64,000 bases of DNA from Astrocystis sublimbata (lineage: Eukaryota; Ascomycota; Sordariomycetes; Xylariales; Xylariaceae): positions 244,519-308,518 of the forward strand of contig JAJNNY010000046.1 of the NCBI GenBank assembly GCA_022453515.1, given 5' to 3'. The notes beneath the pieces were generated by a model that was not told where the DNA came from, did not search any database, and saw only the letters and a list, made by a program, of their open reading frames with translations. Numbering within the stretch: the stretch's first letter is position 1; every line of letters begins with the position of its first letter. This document shows positions 49,992 through 61,258 of the stretch, in pieces. The translations under genes and the position numbers were made by a program.

Positions 49992-51179
49992 CTACTTAGT
50001 CGTCTTCCCATAAGACGCCATAATATCCTCAACAACAGCCCTCGTAACACCCACCGTCTTCGCCGAGCCCCCCAGATCAGCCGTCACAACCCCCCTCTCA
50101 CAAACCCTTTCAACAGACTCCAGCAACTTCACACCCGCCTCCTTCTCGCCCAGCCACGCCAACATCTCCGCGCTCGTCCAGAACGTCGCAACAGGATTCG
50201 CAACACCCTTCCCCGTGATATCGAAAGCCGACCCATGGATCGGCTCAAACATACTCGGATTCTCCCGCGTCGGATCGAGGTTCGACGTCGGCGCAATCCC
50301 AATACTGCCCGCCAGCGCAGCGGCAAGATCAGAGAGGATGTCGGCGTGCAAGTTCGAGGCGACGATGGTATCGAGCGTCTCAGGCTGCAGCACCATGCGA
50401 CACGTCATGGCGTCGACGAGCATCTTGTCCTGCGTCACGTCGGGGAAGTCCTTCGCGACCTCGGCGGCGACCTCGTCCCATAGCACCATTCCGTTGCGCT
50501 GCGCGTTACTTTTCGTCACGACGGTGAGAAGTCTGCGTGGGCGGCTTCGTGCTGTTTCAAAGGCGAAGCGCATCAGGCGCTCGATGCCGTGGCGCGTGAA
50601 GATGGCGAGCTCCGTGGCGACTTCCCATGGCTTCCCTACGTGCGACCGTCCGCCTTGTCCGGCGTACTCGCCCTCGCTGTTCTCGCGGACGATGACCCAG
50701 TCGAGGTCTCCTGTGTTGCAATTGCGAAGAGGCGATTTCGTGCCCTTGAAGACTTTGGTAGGTCTGACGTTTGCGTATTGTTGGAAAGGCTGGCAGATAG
50801 CCAGCCTGAGACCCCAGAGAGAAATATGGTCAGGGACGTCTGCGATGCGTCAGAATTTGGTTTCGTGGTTTTTTCCCCATGCTTTTATTAATGAGAAGAG
50901 GGGGCATTGGGATGTACCTGGTGCACCAACGGCCCCGAAAAGTATCGCATCGTGCTTCTTCAGCTGATCAAGACCGCCTTCGGGTATGTATTTCCCGGTC
51001 TTCTTGTATGTCGCCGAGCTCCAGTCAAAGTAAGTAAACTCAACGTTGAAGGTGCCCAATGTCTTCGCTAGACAGTTGAGGACCTCAATTGCCGCGTCTA
51101 TAACCTCATGACCAATTCCATCTGCTGGTATCGAGGCGATGCTATAGGACTTTGTCCCGGCGACTGCGGAGGGTGACAT
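49992..51179 (-). CDS. tartrate/D-malate dehydrogenase-like (IPMDH superfamily)
   Basis: Two exons: 51179-50918 and 50839-49992, giving 369 residues. The 78-nt intron has GTACAT and CGCAG borders. Isocitrate/isopropylmalate dehydrogenase superfamily features: IPADGIGHEVI at the N terminus, GGLDQLKKHDAILFGAVGAP, VRENSEGEYAGQGG, VVTKSNAQRNGMVLWDEV with the catalytic Lys, LHADILSDLAAALAGSIGIAP, and EPIHGSAFDITGKGVANP for nucleotide binding. The FDWSSATYKKTGKYIPEGG segment is typical of tartrate dehydrogenase/D-malate decarboxylating enzymes rather than leucine-pathway Leu2. These enzymes oxidise (and decarboxylate) tartrate, D-malate or related 2-hydroxyacids with NAD+. IPADGIG followed by His where Pro is usual is a small departure. 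Start at ATG 51179 gives MSPSAVAGTKS, a normal cytosolic start; upstream in-frame codons start only at GTG. Confidence 0.88.
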
Positions 51180-51829
51180 ATTGTATTTTTGAATTTTGAA
51201 TGCAGGTTCTAAAGTTGTGCTTATGAGCGCGAGGGGTAGAATCCGACTGAAGTTCACGTAGCGATCTGTTCAATCGGTGCGATTTCGACTCGCTCAGAGT
51301 CGCATGGGAATCATTTATACTTATAAATCGACTTACACTTGCCGCATCTTGTCCCGCTATGAGCTGCAATAAATGGGGTCGTGGGCCCGAGCTAGATACG
51401 GACTTGACGGTACTTGACTTTGTTCTGGTGCTGAATTGGAGGGGAGCGCGACAGGCCGAGAGTCGGTGGAGTATCCCTATGAGCGGACTTGGATTTGCCC
51501 GCAGCGTGCTGTTCTTTGAGTATCGGCATTGACTTTTACCGGCGAAGGTTTCGCCGAGTTCGCGACTTCAGCGATAATACCATCAAAAACTGGCGAAGTG
51601 GCAATTCGACTTGGCGAGAAGACCTGATGCGGTCGAGTTGATTGCGTGTTCATCTTCGTGAAATGCAGTGCAGACGTCCTTGTGCGATCGTGATGACTAC
51701 AACTCGACAAAACGAGCACCACTTCAAAACAGCTCCAATATTGAACTATTGCTATTGCACGTGTAGATTTTTCGGAGATCTGCTTGTCCTGCCACCGGGA
51801 CAGCTTACCTCTGCACCTAGTGTAACAAC
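51180..51829. other. intergenic region, nothing recognised
   Basis: About 650 bp upstream of the dehydrogenase gene and downstream of the next gene on the same strand. GGCGAAGTGGCAATTCGACTTGGCGAGAA-type GCGAA words recur (51540-51625), but no gene is supported. Confidence 0.55.
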
Positions 51830-54120
51830 TCAGCTGAACCCATCTAAATCGAAGTTAAAATCCAATAGATCCTGCGTCGATGAGTCCTGGGCAAAGTTCG
51901 CGAAGTCGAGTGCAGTGAGAGGGTCGGCGAAGAAGTCATTGGCCCCCTCTAGGATTTGCGTGTTGGCAAAGTCGAAACCTGAAGTTGGATTCAGCCCTGG
52001 AAGATTGGACGTCGGTACTTCTTGCGTTATACCTATACCCCCTGTTTTGTTTGAGCCATTTGGAAATGGGTGACTTTGCATCTGGCGTTCGGCATCATAT
52101 TCCTGCGAAGCTTCTGTGTGGCCTTCCGATCGTGCAGGTTCTGTCGGTCTTTGGCTAACATCGCCATCTCTTGCGCTGAGGAATGCGATGAGCTGTTCCA
52201 CAGCGAGTGTGCATTTTTCCGGCCAAGAAGTCTTCCGCAGGGACAAGAGCTTTAGAACGCGCAATGCACGATTCGCGTACCTATGATGAGTTAGCTTGAT
52301 AGCTTTACTCGACTTCAAGGCTCTCGTGAGAAGGAACATAATGAAATGACCTGCCTCTTAGCAGAGACAGCCGTAATTACCCCCTCTATAGCCGCATATG
52401 CGAGCACGAAGCAACTCATCCAGACAGACCACGTCAGCGAGGGCCAAAGAAGGTGTGCGTCCGCGGTGTTGGAGCCTCTTTCTACTTGTCCCTTATTTCG
52501 GGAATTGCTGGCTGCGGTATCGATGATCGCCTTCGATGCATTGATGCATTCCTGGAACGCGGCCTGGGAAGACGCTGTCTTTAGATCCGAGGAAAGAAGT
52601 GGCCTGTGTAGTGAGATGATCAATTCGTGCTGTAGGATGATGAATAATGTCTTGTGAGACGGTTCGATATAATCACTAGATGTATTGGTGTCTTCACCCT
52701 GCTCATCGTCAACAGATGGACTTCGCCTGGAGGGAGTGTGTGCGTGTGCGTCGCTTAGATCGTAAACCTCATTCATCCATCTCTTCAGCTCAGCTTGCAC
52801 CTGTAGGACTCGCTCCGGATCATCGTATCTAAAGCGAATGTTCTTATTCCTCAACTCGAGGATCATGCCCCGTAGCTTCGCATGCTTCGATAAGAGAGTC
52901 AGAAGTTGCAGTTGTTGGAATCCTCTATCTTGCCGTGCAACAACACCACTACTTCTCGTCCCATGCATCTCCTCCGAGGGAGGACACACGTCGATATCAT
53001 CGTCTCTGATGCCCAGGGGCAGTCCCAAAGTCTGGCAGATCATCCTATCCAGACAATATAGCGACCACCAGAGCCTCTTCCTCAGTGCCGCATCCTGTGG
53101 ACTGAAGTTCGGGTAGCGGCCAGGGCAGCGATGCAAGCCTAGATTAAAGGCCATGCGCACCACAATTCCGCCGACACGAGACGCCATGTTGAACATGAGC
53201 ATCGATATCAAGAAAAGCTCAACGCACAGGGCCGCCTGTGTATTCTTGATCGATGCCGGGCTGTTGAGGACGAAGACTAGGCTTTTCGCGACGTCCTCCT
53301 GGTTGAGATATATGAGGTCTCGCGGGAATGGATCATGACGACCGCCGACTTGACGAGAATCAGCCAGGCATATCGAAAGCACAGACCGCACAATAATCGC
53401 ATCAGCGGGACTGCTGATACGCAGCGCCTCGATACCGTGAATACTGACGTGTTCCAGCAGCGCGAGGAACGATGGCCCGTGCAATATGGGAAATAGTTTA
53501 TGCCAGTACTTGAAATATCCCTCTGTCCAGCGAAGCAGGGTGTCAAAGCTCACTTTCCCGTTCCCGTTTCCGTTCCCATTTCTATTCCCACTACCCGTAG
53601 CGATCGTCATCTCATCAGCTCCCCAAAAGCAAGCAGCAGGCATCCCGCCCGGCACTTGATGAGAACCATCATGCGCGGCCTCCGACCGTGCAAAACCGGC
53701 AAGCTGATCCTCCTCCCCCGGCACGACATCTGCAGCATCGCGATGGCGGCGAGCGACGTGGCTGCGGCCGAGGACGTCGTAGACCTTTCGTATCAGATAG
53801 ATCCCACTCGCGCTTCCCAGAAAGCGCGGCGACCCCGTCGCGTCACCCTCCTGCATGATGCCATGTTCTCGATTGGAACTAGAATGGCGATGCCGAGTCG
53901 CGTCGCTGTCGCCATTGTAAACAACATGCGCGACAGACATGTCGGACTTATTGCACCTATTGGGCCCATTGTCTCCGTGGGTGTTGGTGTTGGTCCGCCG
54001 GCGCTTAGGCGCGCGCTGTGCTCCTTCTCCTCCAGGACCTATTACCGGATGAAAATGCGAATGTGAATGTGGCCATGGCGGCTCGTTGGCGTTGAAGGAT
54101 TCATTCCTTGGCGGGTTCAT
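51830..54120 (-). CDS. fungal-specific transcription factor domain protein, no visible zinc cluster
   Basis: Two exons: 54120-52355 and 52280-51830, giving 738 residues. Frame continuity needs a GC-AG intron (52354-52281): donor AG|GCAGGT, branch GCTAAC and acceptor ATCATAG, joining SAKR to YANRALRVL. A GT donor 4 bp further on would need a different acceptor (ATCAAG) and gives a slightly longer joint. The protein has FLGSASGIYLIRKVYD near 100, then the fungal_trans domain: GYFKYWHKLFPILHGPSFL near 205, RSVLSICLADSR near 250, MASRVGGIVVRMAFNLGLHR near 315, and RLWWSLYCLDRMICQTLGLPLGIRDDDIDV near 350-380. The C-terminal part is acidic/Asp-Phe-rich (DFANFAQD, DFNFDLDGF), a plausible activation region. 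No Cys6 cluster is seen in the N-terminal 100 residues, and an in-frame TAA sits just upstream of the ATG. Targets unknown. Confidence 0.8.
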
Positions 54121-55037
54121 CTTTATTTACTGTCCCGTCTCCAGCCGCATGGGCTAATCTTTTTCTTTTTTTGCGCCCCCTCTCTGACAGTTGAATGAAT
54201 AGGTGGTGAGTTCTGTAAATTGTAGGTCATGATTGAGGCAATAGAGCGAGCGACACACATAAGTGGATTCAGGCTTTGTAGTGGATCTGCGATCTTGTCT
54301 GTCTCGGGGCATTTGAAGTGCGCCGACGTCACAAAATGTAAATAATTGAAATTGCGCGTATTCGCTACATGATCTCTCGCAGCCGATGTTTTCAGTGTCA
54401 AATGACTGAATGTAGGCATCGCTTTTTACATAGAGACACTGGAATGTCCAAGAATCCCTGCTTATCAACTCAACAACAGTTTATATGCCCACGTCGGTGT
54501 TGGTAAGACGAGCTGCCCGTTCAATGTCCGGCGTGCGCGAGCCGTATGTTATGGTTTTCGATCAAAACAGTATTTAATTGAGTTCGGCGCCAAGTTTGGT
54601 ATATGATGACAGGGGGACATTCGAATCGTCAAGCACCATCGCACGTACCAATGTTTGCAAAACAAAAGTCAGTAGTATTATATCGACAGTACCTGCGCGA
54701 AATGTGTATCAAGCCAGCCAGCACCCAGACACCCAAAGACTGAAAAGCAACAAAGCATGCTACACACGGATATATACACCTTTAATCAAACCAGGGAAAA
54801 GTACAAGTCACCCAAACCATGATATTTGTCCCAATAGTGGACGAGCTCGGGAATATGGGTGACAGTTCGCACACCAGGTGGCGTCAAGAAGCAAACAGTC
54901 TCAAGTCGTCTGTCATCAGTCATCTCCTATCCCTCCATCTGCGCATTATTAACTTGTCCGGGCCATCCTGCCCCATCAGCGGATCACTCCTTTGAAGTTT
55001 TTGTTCGATGCAACCATCCTTCTCGTCGAGGTGGGGT
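54121..55037. other. intergenic region, nothing recognised
   Basis: About 0.9 kb between two genes on the minus strand. I searched it for a missing zinc-cluster exon of the gene to its left and found no Cys6 pattern. Confidence 0.6.
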
Positions 55038-57615
55038 CTACATGCCCTCTACAGGTTGATTATACGTGTAGTTGAAATCGAGGAGCCCATCTAGAACCCA
55101 GTGTTGCGGATCGAAAAAGTCGTAATTTGTATCGCTGCCATAGCCCCCCAGACCAATCATGCTGTTCGCCCCAGCGTTGAGGCCATGCTGCGGGGTAGGG
55201 GTTAAGCCACCGTTGTTGGTGAGAGGTCCGAGGCTGGAGACATTGTTTTGTGCAAGGAGGGTGCTGTCCATATGAGTAGATGATGCTGAAGACTCGTTAG
55301 CGGAGTCTGGGTTAGTAGCTTGTTTAAGAGCTAATGAATGGAGATTAGCATATTCTCGCTGATGGAGATGTGCTGGGGAGAAATCAACAGAGAGAGTACG
55401 TACAGTCTAGTCCCCGCCCTTGCGCTTGATACTCTTCTCTCCAGCGCCATATTGAGTCATAGACAAGGCTCATGCTATGTCTGCAACGGACCTTTAGCTG
55501 TAAGCTATCGTCGATGGGTACCGCCGTATCGTCATCGTACTGCGCCTTGTTGTTGTTGATATCGATGCGCGCACCATTCCACATCTGGACCATGAGTTCC
55601 GCCAACCGCCATGGCAAATCATTTTCAACAATGCTAGTCTTGCGAATCGATAAGATGGTCTGGTGGAACAGTTGACGGCCCCTGGCAGCATCTATCGTCC
55701 GGGCAAAGAACGACCTCATCAGCTTCAACAGGGCGAAGCCACAAGCAACAAGCATTTGCTGAAGGTAATTAGTTGCATATATCAGGATATACTGATTGGC
55801 ATCTACAAAGAGCAGATCTAGGTAGGCGGATACAGCTCGCCAAAGACCCATCAGATCATCCATGTAGCCAGGTGTTGTACTGGAATCAAAGAAGCCAGCC
55901 AGGCGGAGATGTACATTTGCGGCTTGCAGATGGGCATCGACAATGGGGGAGAGATGTTGTGACAGGATGGAGGCTTGCAATTCCTGGAAGTCCCGACGAT
56001 ACACACGCATGAGCATGGCTCTATGCTCATCACCGGCGACGCCTCTAGGATCACTGGCATTACTATACATCTCCTTCGAGACTTTATCGGCGAATCTTTC
56101 GATTCGCAGTCTCGCCTCAAGCTCCGGGGCTAACGTGAACGGGCCGTCTTCGCCAGGACGGATGGCCAGCGTCCAGTCATACAGGGTAGTTGCTGGTTGG
56201 CCATAGGCCGTGCCGATGGACTGCGCAACAATGTTGCAAACAGCCCAGGTTGTGACTCGGTCATGCAGCTGGTCCTTGTTGAGCTCTACCGATACTCTCG
56301 AGAAATCCTGGGTATGATTTGGACGGTGCATGCCTATGCCGGTGGCAGCCTTCATCATGACGCCGCACAGGATGTGGGTGGGATCCGCGGTCGTCGTGCT
56401 CGTCGGGAGAGGCCATGTACATAAAAGACATAAAGCCTTGACGACGAAATAGCTGCTGGGTACATCTCCCACGGTCCCCCATAACAGTCTGTTGAGTGGA
56501 CCGCTAGATAATTCGTGTAGGATGGTAGGTTTGGGGACATAACGGCGAGAGGCGATGGCTATGATGGTCCAGAAGAGGAGGGCATGTTGCTGGTAGTACA
56601 GATCGGGCGTTTGGCCTTCGCTGAGGAAGGGGAGAAAGGGGTGGTAGTAGGTAAAGAATTCTTGAAATAAGCCATGGACGTCCTGCTCGGTCAAACGCAC
56701 ATGTTCCAGTTCGTAGGCATAGTGGGTAGCGGGCATGCTATAGGACGCGCCCCTCTTCAGGGTCAGCAGCGACGTGACGGCCTCCTCGGAGCCCATAATA
56801 GAAGGGTTTCGGGTGTGGGAGTAGTTGCTGTTGGCAATGGGTGATTGTAGCTGTGACTGGATGTCCTCTTCCTCATCGACGACGTAGCCCTGGGTCTTGG
56901 CCTGGGAGATGTTCCGGCGTAGTCGCTCGATCTCCTTCTCCATCTCGGCGTGTTTGGAGCGCTTGCCGACGCGCTTGAAGTTGGATTCGATCTTGCACTC
57001 GAGCTTGAGGCGGTTGCAGCGCGAGCAACTCTGAAACGGGGACTGTACGACATCGCACCGCAACTAAAGACAATTGAAGTTGTACCAGTCAGTCCTAGCA
57101 CGTTTCGGGAAATTGGCATGGTGCAATGGGTACATATGGGCAGGATAAGACAGGTCGGATGTGGTGGCCCTCCCGCGCGTGACGTGGAGCCTGGACAGGC
57201 GCGCGAGAAGCAGGGACGCACCGACGCTGACTCGATCAGGTATGACCGGTATCATACTATACTGTCTGCCGCAAGGGGGCATCAGGGTCGACGATGCTGT
57301 GCCCAACTTTAACCAATTGCTATTGGGTCGGTCGACAACAGTTCGGAACATCGACGACAGTGACGTTGGGGATGCTGGCTGTTGACTCACTTTCTGCTGG
57401 CGACACTCGTTGCACGCACGCTTCACACCAGGCTGTCGCTTCTTCTCGGTCTCAAGCAGGGACTGGTCCTCGTCGATGACGCTTCCGGGGCTGCTGTCGA
57501 CAGTGCTGCGCTTCCGCTTCATGGAGTCATGGCCGCGATGGATGCTCATGGGACTAGTCGGGCTCATGGACGGGGCCGAGGTGGCGCTGCCGCCGACGAC
57601 GACGTGGCCATCCAT
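55038..57615 (-). CDS. Zn2Cys6 transcription activator, Leu3/PrtT-like
   Basis: Three exons: 57615-57391, 57063-55404 and 55330-55038, for 725 residues. Intron 1 (327 nt, GTGAGT..TTTAG) splits the zinc cluster after CNECRQQK; intron 2 (73 nt) has a GTACGT donor. The cluster ACNECRQQK plus LRCD..CSRCNRLKLEC (residues 67-98) is followed by KRVGKRSKHAEMEKEIERLR, the linker and coiled coil typical of Leu3/LeuB- and PrtT-like activators. A fungal_trans-type helical middle region runs from about 150 to 500 (for example HGLFQEFFTYYHPFLPFL near 185 and GIGMHRPNHTQDF). The C terminus ends DPQHWVLDGLLDFNYTYN, an acidic-hydrophobic segment that could activate transcription. Family members regulate branched-chain amino acid genes or secreted proteases; which applies here cannot be told. 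The exon 1 start is the only ATG giving the N-terminal NLS-like KRKRS region. Confidence 0.85.
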
Positions 57616-59610
57616 GCATTCAGCGGCGGCAGAATAAACCAGCTATTGTGCAAAGGGGGGGTGGCCGCGACGACAGGGTCGGGTCCGCAGCAGCAGCAGC
57701 AGCAGCGCCGACCAATGCTGCTGGGCTGGACTGCTGACTGGTGTCGGCGGGCTCTGTGCTTTTTTTTTCTCCGCCTATGCCGGCTTAATTGGAAAATGGG
57801 CGGTTGCAAGCCTCGGTGTCGCGGTGTCGCGGTGTCGCAGTGGATTGGGAGAACAGGCACACCGATCACGGAAGGAATTGGGTGAAGGAGGGGTCTTGAA
57901 CTAATAAAAAAGGCGGGAGAGATCAAGGGCGCAGATGGCACGGACGCCTGCTTGGACTCTCTGCTTGACTCAATCAAATCAGACGTGTTGAAAATTTGCC
58001 TTCTCATGCCTCTACCACTGGGGAAAAGGAACTAAAAACGGCAAGCCGCCCAGCGTTATAACCTAGGATGCTAGGCCACACTAAGGTCGAATAAGAAGTA
58101 TCTACATAGTATTTTCACTGCTGTACTCGTACCTATGCCCCCGAGGCCCCCATCGCACACCAGCCACAAGAGCGAGGGAGGCGAGGGAAGGAGCATCCAC
58201 CTCCACTTACTCTACTCTTCTACTCTCTGGTTGGCAGTCGCACGTGTTGGTGTGCCGGCCCAGGCCTGGTTCCTTTCCTTCCTGCCTGGGGATCTGAATC
58301 TGGGGTGGGCAGGTGGCACTGTAGGTATATACACAGTATCTCCCACCCAAGCAGTCAAGCGTGTCAAGGTGTACTCGTATGCACCAGGTCACCTTGCGAT
58401 GCTGTTCCAATTGAGGCCTGCAAATCCAGTATATGTATTTGCATGTCTGTAGAACCACAGGTACGATCGAGAGCGACAACGCGAACAAGTGAGCCGCGCA
58501 ATGGGAGTTCGAGGTTCAGACGTTGGACCGCTTTCGGTGGCACAACATACAGTAGGAGTCGAGGGAGTGCTCGTACATGTAGGTTGCTTCATGTGGGGAG
58601 GTACAGCACTGAATCGCCGCCTGTACTTTTGTATAGCAGCTCGGCCAGGTGCTGCTGTCTGCTGGGTACTTTCGGAGCTATGCGTGCGACCAGTGGTCAG
58701 CAGCAGCCATTGGCCGAATGGCACTGTGTTTCCGACCCTGCACATGACCCGACTGTCTCTAGCCGAATTCAGTTAAGCCGCGCTGCTGCCAAGCCCTCCA
58801 AATGAGGGGTACCTGGCGAACCTGGTGCAGCGAGGATGGCTCGGGTGGTAAGATGCAGCCCGCCTGCCATTCCCGGTGGAACTCCAACTCGTCAAGTCTC
58901 TGCGATCTGCTGCACTACTCCGACAACGCCTTCCCACTCCATTAATTGACTGTTTTCACCTATAACATTCGCACGACTGACTCGCCGTGATCAACACCTT
59001 TTTTTTTATCTTATTTTTTTATCTTCTTGATAAGATTTTACCCCCAATACATGAGATTCTCTTACAAACTGGTCATTGGTGCATTCTGATATCTGACTGG
59101 GTGGATTTTGGACAACTCGCGATACCCAGCTGATACAGAATCTGGCGTTGACGCAGAGTCGTGGAGTACTTAAACGATGGGTCATCTACTTAATGCGGAC
59201 TATGTATATGTGCTAAAGTAATCAAAAACCAGGGTAAGCAAGCAGCAAACTGGCCAACGGGGTTGCATGCCGGTAAGTCTTATCTGCCTGCCGGAGCCAA
59301 TGACGATGCGCAGCTGGTCAAAATCGGATATATCATCACACCAAGTGCTCACACCACATGTAGGTACGAATGAGTCTCCATTTGCTTTTTTGGCCTGCTT
59401 ACATGCTTCTTGAGGGTTGATATGGGGTAAACAGTTCGCAAGATATTACAAGAAATAGCCAACGTTACGTCAGCCGGACACACATACTCCTATACGCAAC
59501 CTTGATATTATATATTGTCGCGGGCTAGGGGATGTCGATATCCTCTATGAGAGACGCCAGTGAGGTTCATTCGCAGGCTCCATAATTAAAGCGGAAATCG
59601 ATATCCCACC
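57616..59610. other. intergenic region with CAG repeat and recurring 9-mer
   Basis: About 2 kb with no supportable gene. The left end is the upstream region of the Leu3/PrtT-like gene and contains a CAG/CTG triplet run at about 57685-57706. GTACTCGTA occurs at 58123 and 58371. Oligo-T stretches lie near 58995-59035. Confidence 0.6.
57685..57706. repeat. CAG trinucleotide run
   Basis: About seven consecutive CAG (CTG on the minus strand) units some 70 bp upstream of the ATG of the Leu3/PrtT-like gene, probably in its 5' UTR or promoter. Confidence 0.8.
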
Positions 59611-60136
59611 ATGGCTACTGTCGACAAAGAAGCCTCTCGTGCAACCAACACGGCGCCACATTCCAAACGAGAGCTCTTCAAGGGTACGTTGAAGCCACCA
59701 TCCACAAAGCCAACCGGCAAATCATACACTTTGGCCCCGGCATCGATCGCGGAGGTTGTCGTCAGAGATCCGGCCGCACAAGCCACACGTACGTCGAACC
59801 CCCCATTGGCCAATCTTCCTCTCTATGCTATCATCCTGCATCCTGCCCCCGGCCCTGAACTTGATGCTTACATACTTACTCCAGGGTGCCCCCAAACTGC
59901 CATCTCCTCTATGGCAGTACCTCAACCTTTTGTGGACCCGGCTGTCTTGCAACGACGCCCGAATTCACCTTGATTAATAAATACCAGAGGATCTAGCTCG
60001 TTGCTGGGACATATACCCCGAGAATTTCCAAGCCCACTCCGAAGCCATATGGTCTTTTGATTTGTCTGTGCGTCGTACATCATGTGTTCCTACGCGCCAG
60101 CAGGATGAAGTCCGTAGAAGCCGTCATGGGTTATGA
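59611..60136 (+). CDS. possible small gene, unknown function
   Basis: An ATG in a strong context (CCACCATGG) opens a frame reading MATVDKEASRATNTAPHS. One model has two exons, 59611-59788 and 59988-60136 (108 residues), with a GTACGT donor, a 199-nt intron and an ACCAG acceptor; the second exon reads DLARCWDIYPENFQAHSEA, which looks protein-like. Without splicing, the frame ends at 59973 (120 residues). An alternative acceptor near 59883 is also possible. I recognise no domain, and the short length could mean a truncated remnant of a larger gene. Low confidence in structure, moderate in the presence of coding sequence at the 5' end. Confidence 0.35.
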
Positions 60137-61258
60137 GTAAGCCATCTAGATGCATCTATTATGGAGCCCCAGAAGATCTCGGCTGTCTCCGTCTGATCCA
60201 AAATCTACGCGGGCCAGCTGCATGGTCTTTTCCTGATTGGCGTTGTCGAGCTCGGAAGCTTGACATGGGCGCTGCTCGGCTAAAGAATCATTTTCATACA
60301 CTCTCAATGCCACCGCCCAGTTGATGCCGACAAGATCTCAATTTGTCGTACTTACATGAGTTGCTTCAGTTCGGCGACAGAAGTATTGAAGCAGTTCTAA
60401 CCTTACCGCCCGGCACCAATCCCACATGGAGCAACGAAATAGGTTGAAACTGGAAAATATATTGATTCCTTATGCGGAGTTATTTTGACGGCCTTACTTA
60501 CAACTTTGTCCCCAACTGCCTTTGTTAGCTGCGTCACTATGCAAGTACTTATGGTGAATCTTTATTGGGAAGTTATCACAGAAAACCAATAACAAGCTGA
60601 AAAAAATGCCAAACGGGCAGCCTTACACCCCTCAATTCCCACGTTATTTGTATAATGACAATATGATGGCTCGCAAGCATACTAAAAAATCAATCAGCCT
60701 AGGATCCTAGACATGAGGTTAGTTCATGCTAGAAAAAGAGCTGCATATGAACGAAATGACACTCAATGTTTCATGGAATCCTTATCGGCTTTGTTGTCTC
60801 CCCTTTAGATAGGGGACGGCTTCGCCCCAGGCTCCACGCGAGGGACCTTTCCCTCATCACCTTTCTTCGAGCTCCCACGAAGGGGTGGTTTTGAAGGTGA
60901 TAGTAACTTTTTCATCCCACACATCATCCATTTCACGTAAATAGGGCAGGTAGACTGGTCAGGAAGGACCCGGAGGAATTTTTTTAATTTTCTTATCTAT
61001 AGTATGGGCATCTATTTGAGCTCTAGTCGAGGTTGCTTGGCTATAATTAAATGCTCACAGCGACGAAATCGCACCCCTAGGTCTTGTACAAAATTCATTT
61101 TATCCCCTCAACACCTCCCTTCAAATCAATACTATCCACTATGACGTGCCTAATAAGCGAGTAGATCCGACCTCCTAGCAACCCAAACCCTCAACGTCAG
61201 AGGTCGAATTCTTCCCAGAATGAGGGGCGAAAGAGGAGCAAGGATCGATACTGCGCCC
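60137..61258. other. intergenic region, nothing recognised
   Basis: About 1.1 kb with no supportable gene; moderately AT-rich near 60470-60660. Confidence 0.6.

Noticed and set aside
50215..50967. Open frame of 250 codons on the plus strand
   Set aside because: It lies antisense to the dehydrogenase gene and runs across its intron; no domain is visible.
53500..54066. Open frame of 188 codons on the plus strand
   Set aside because: Antisense to the first exon of the fungal-specific transcription-factor-domain gene; composition of a shadow frame.
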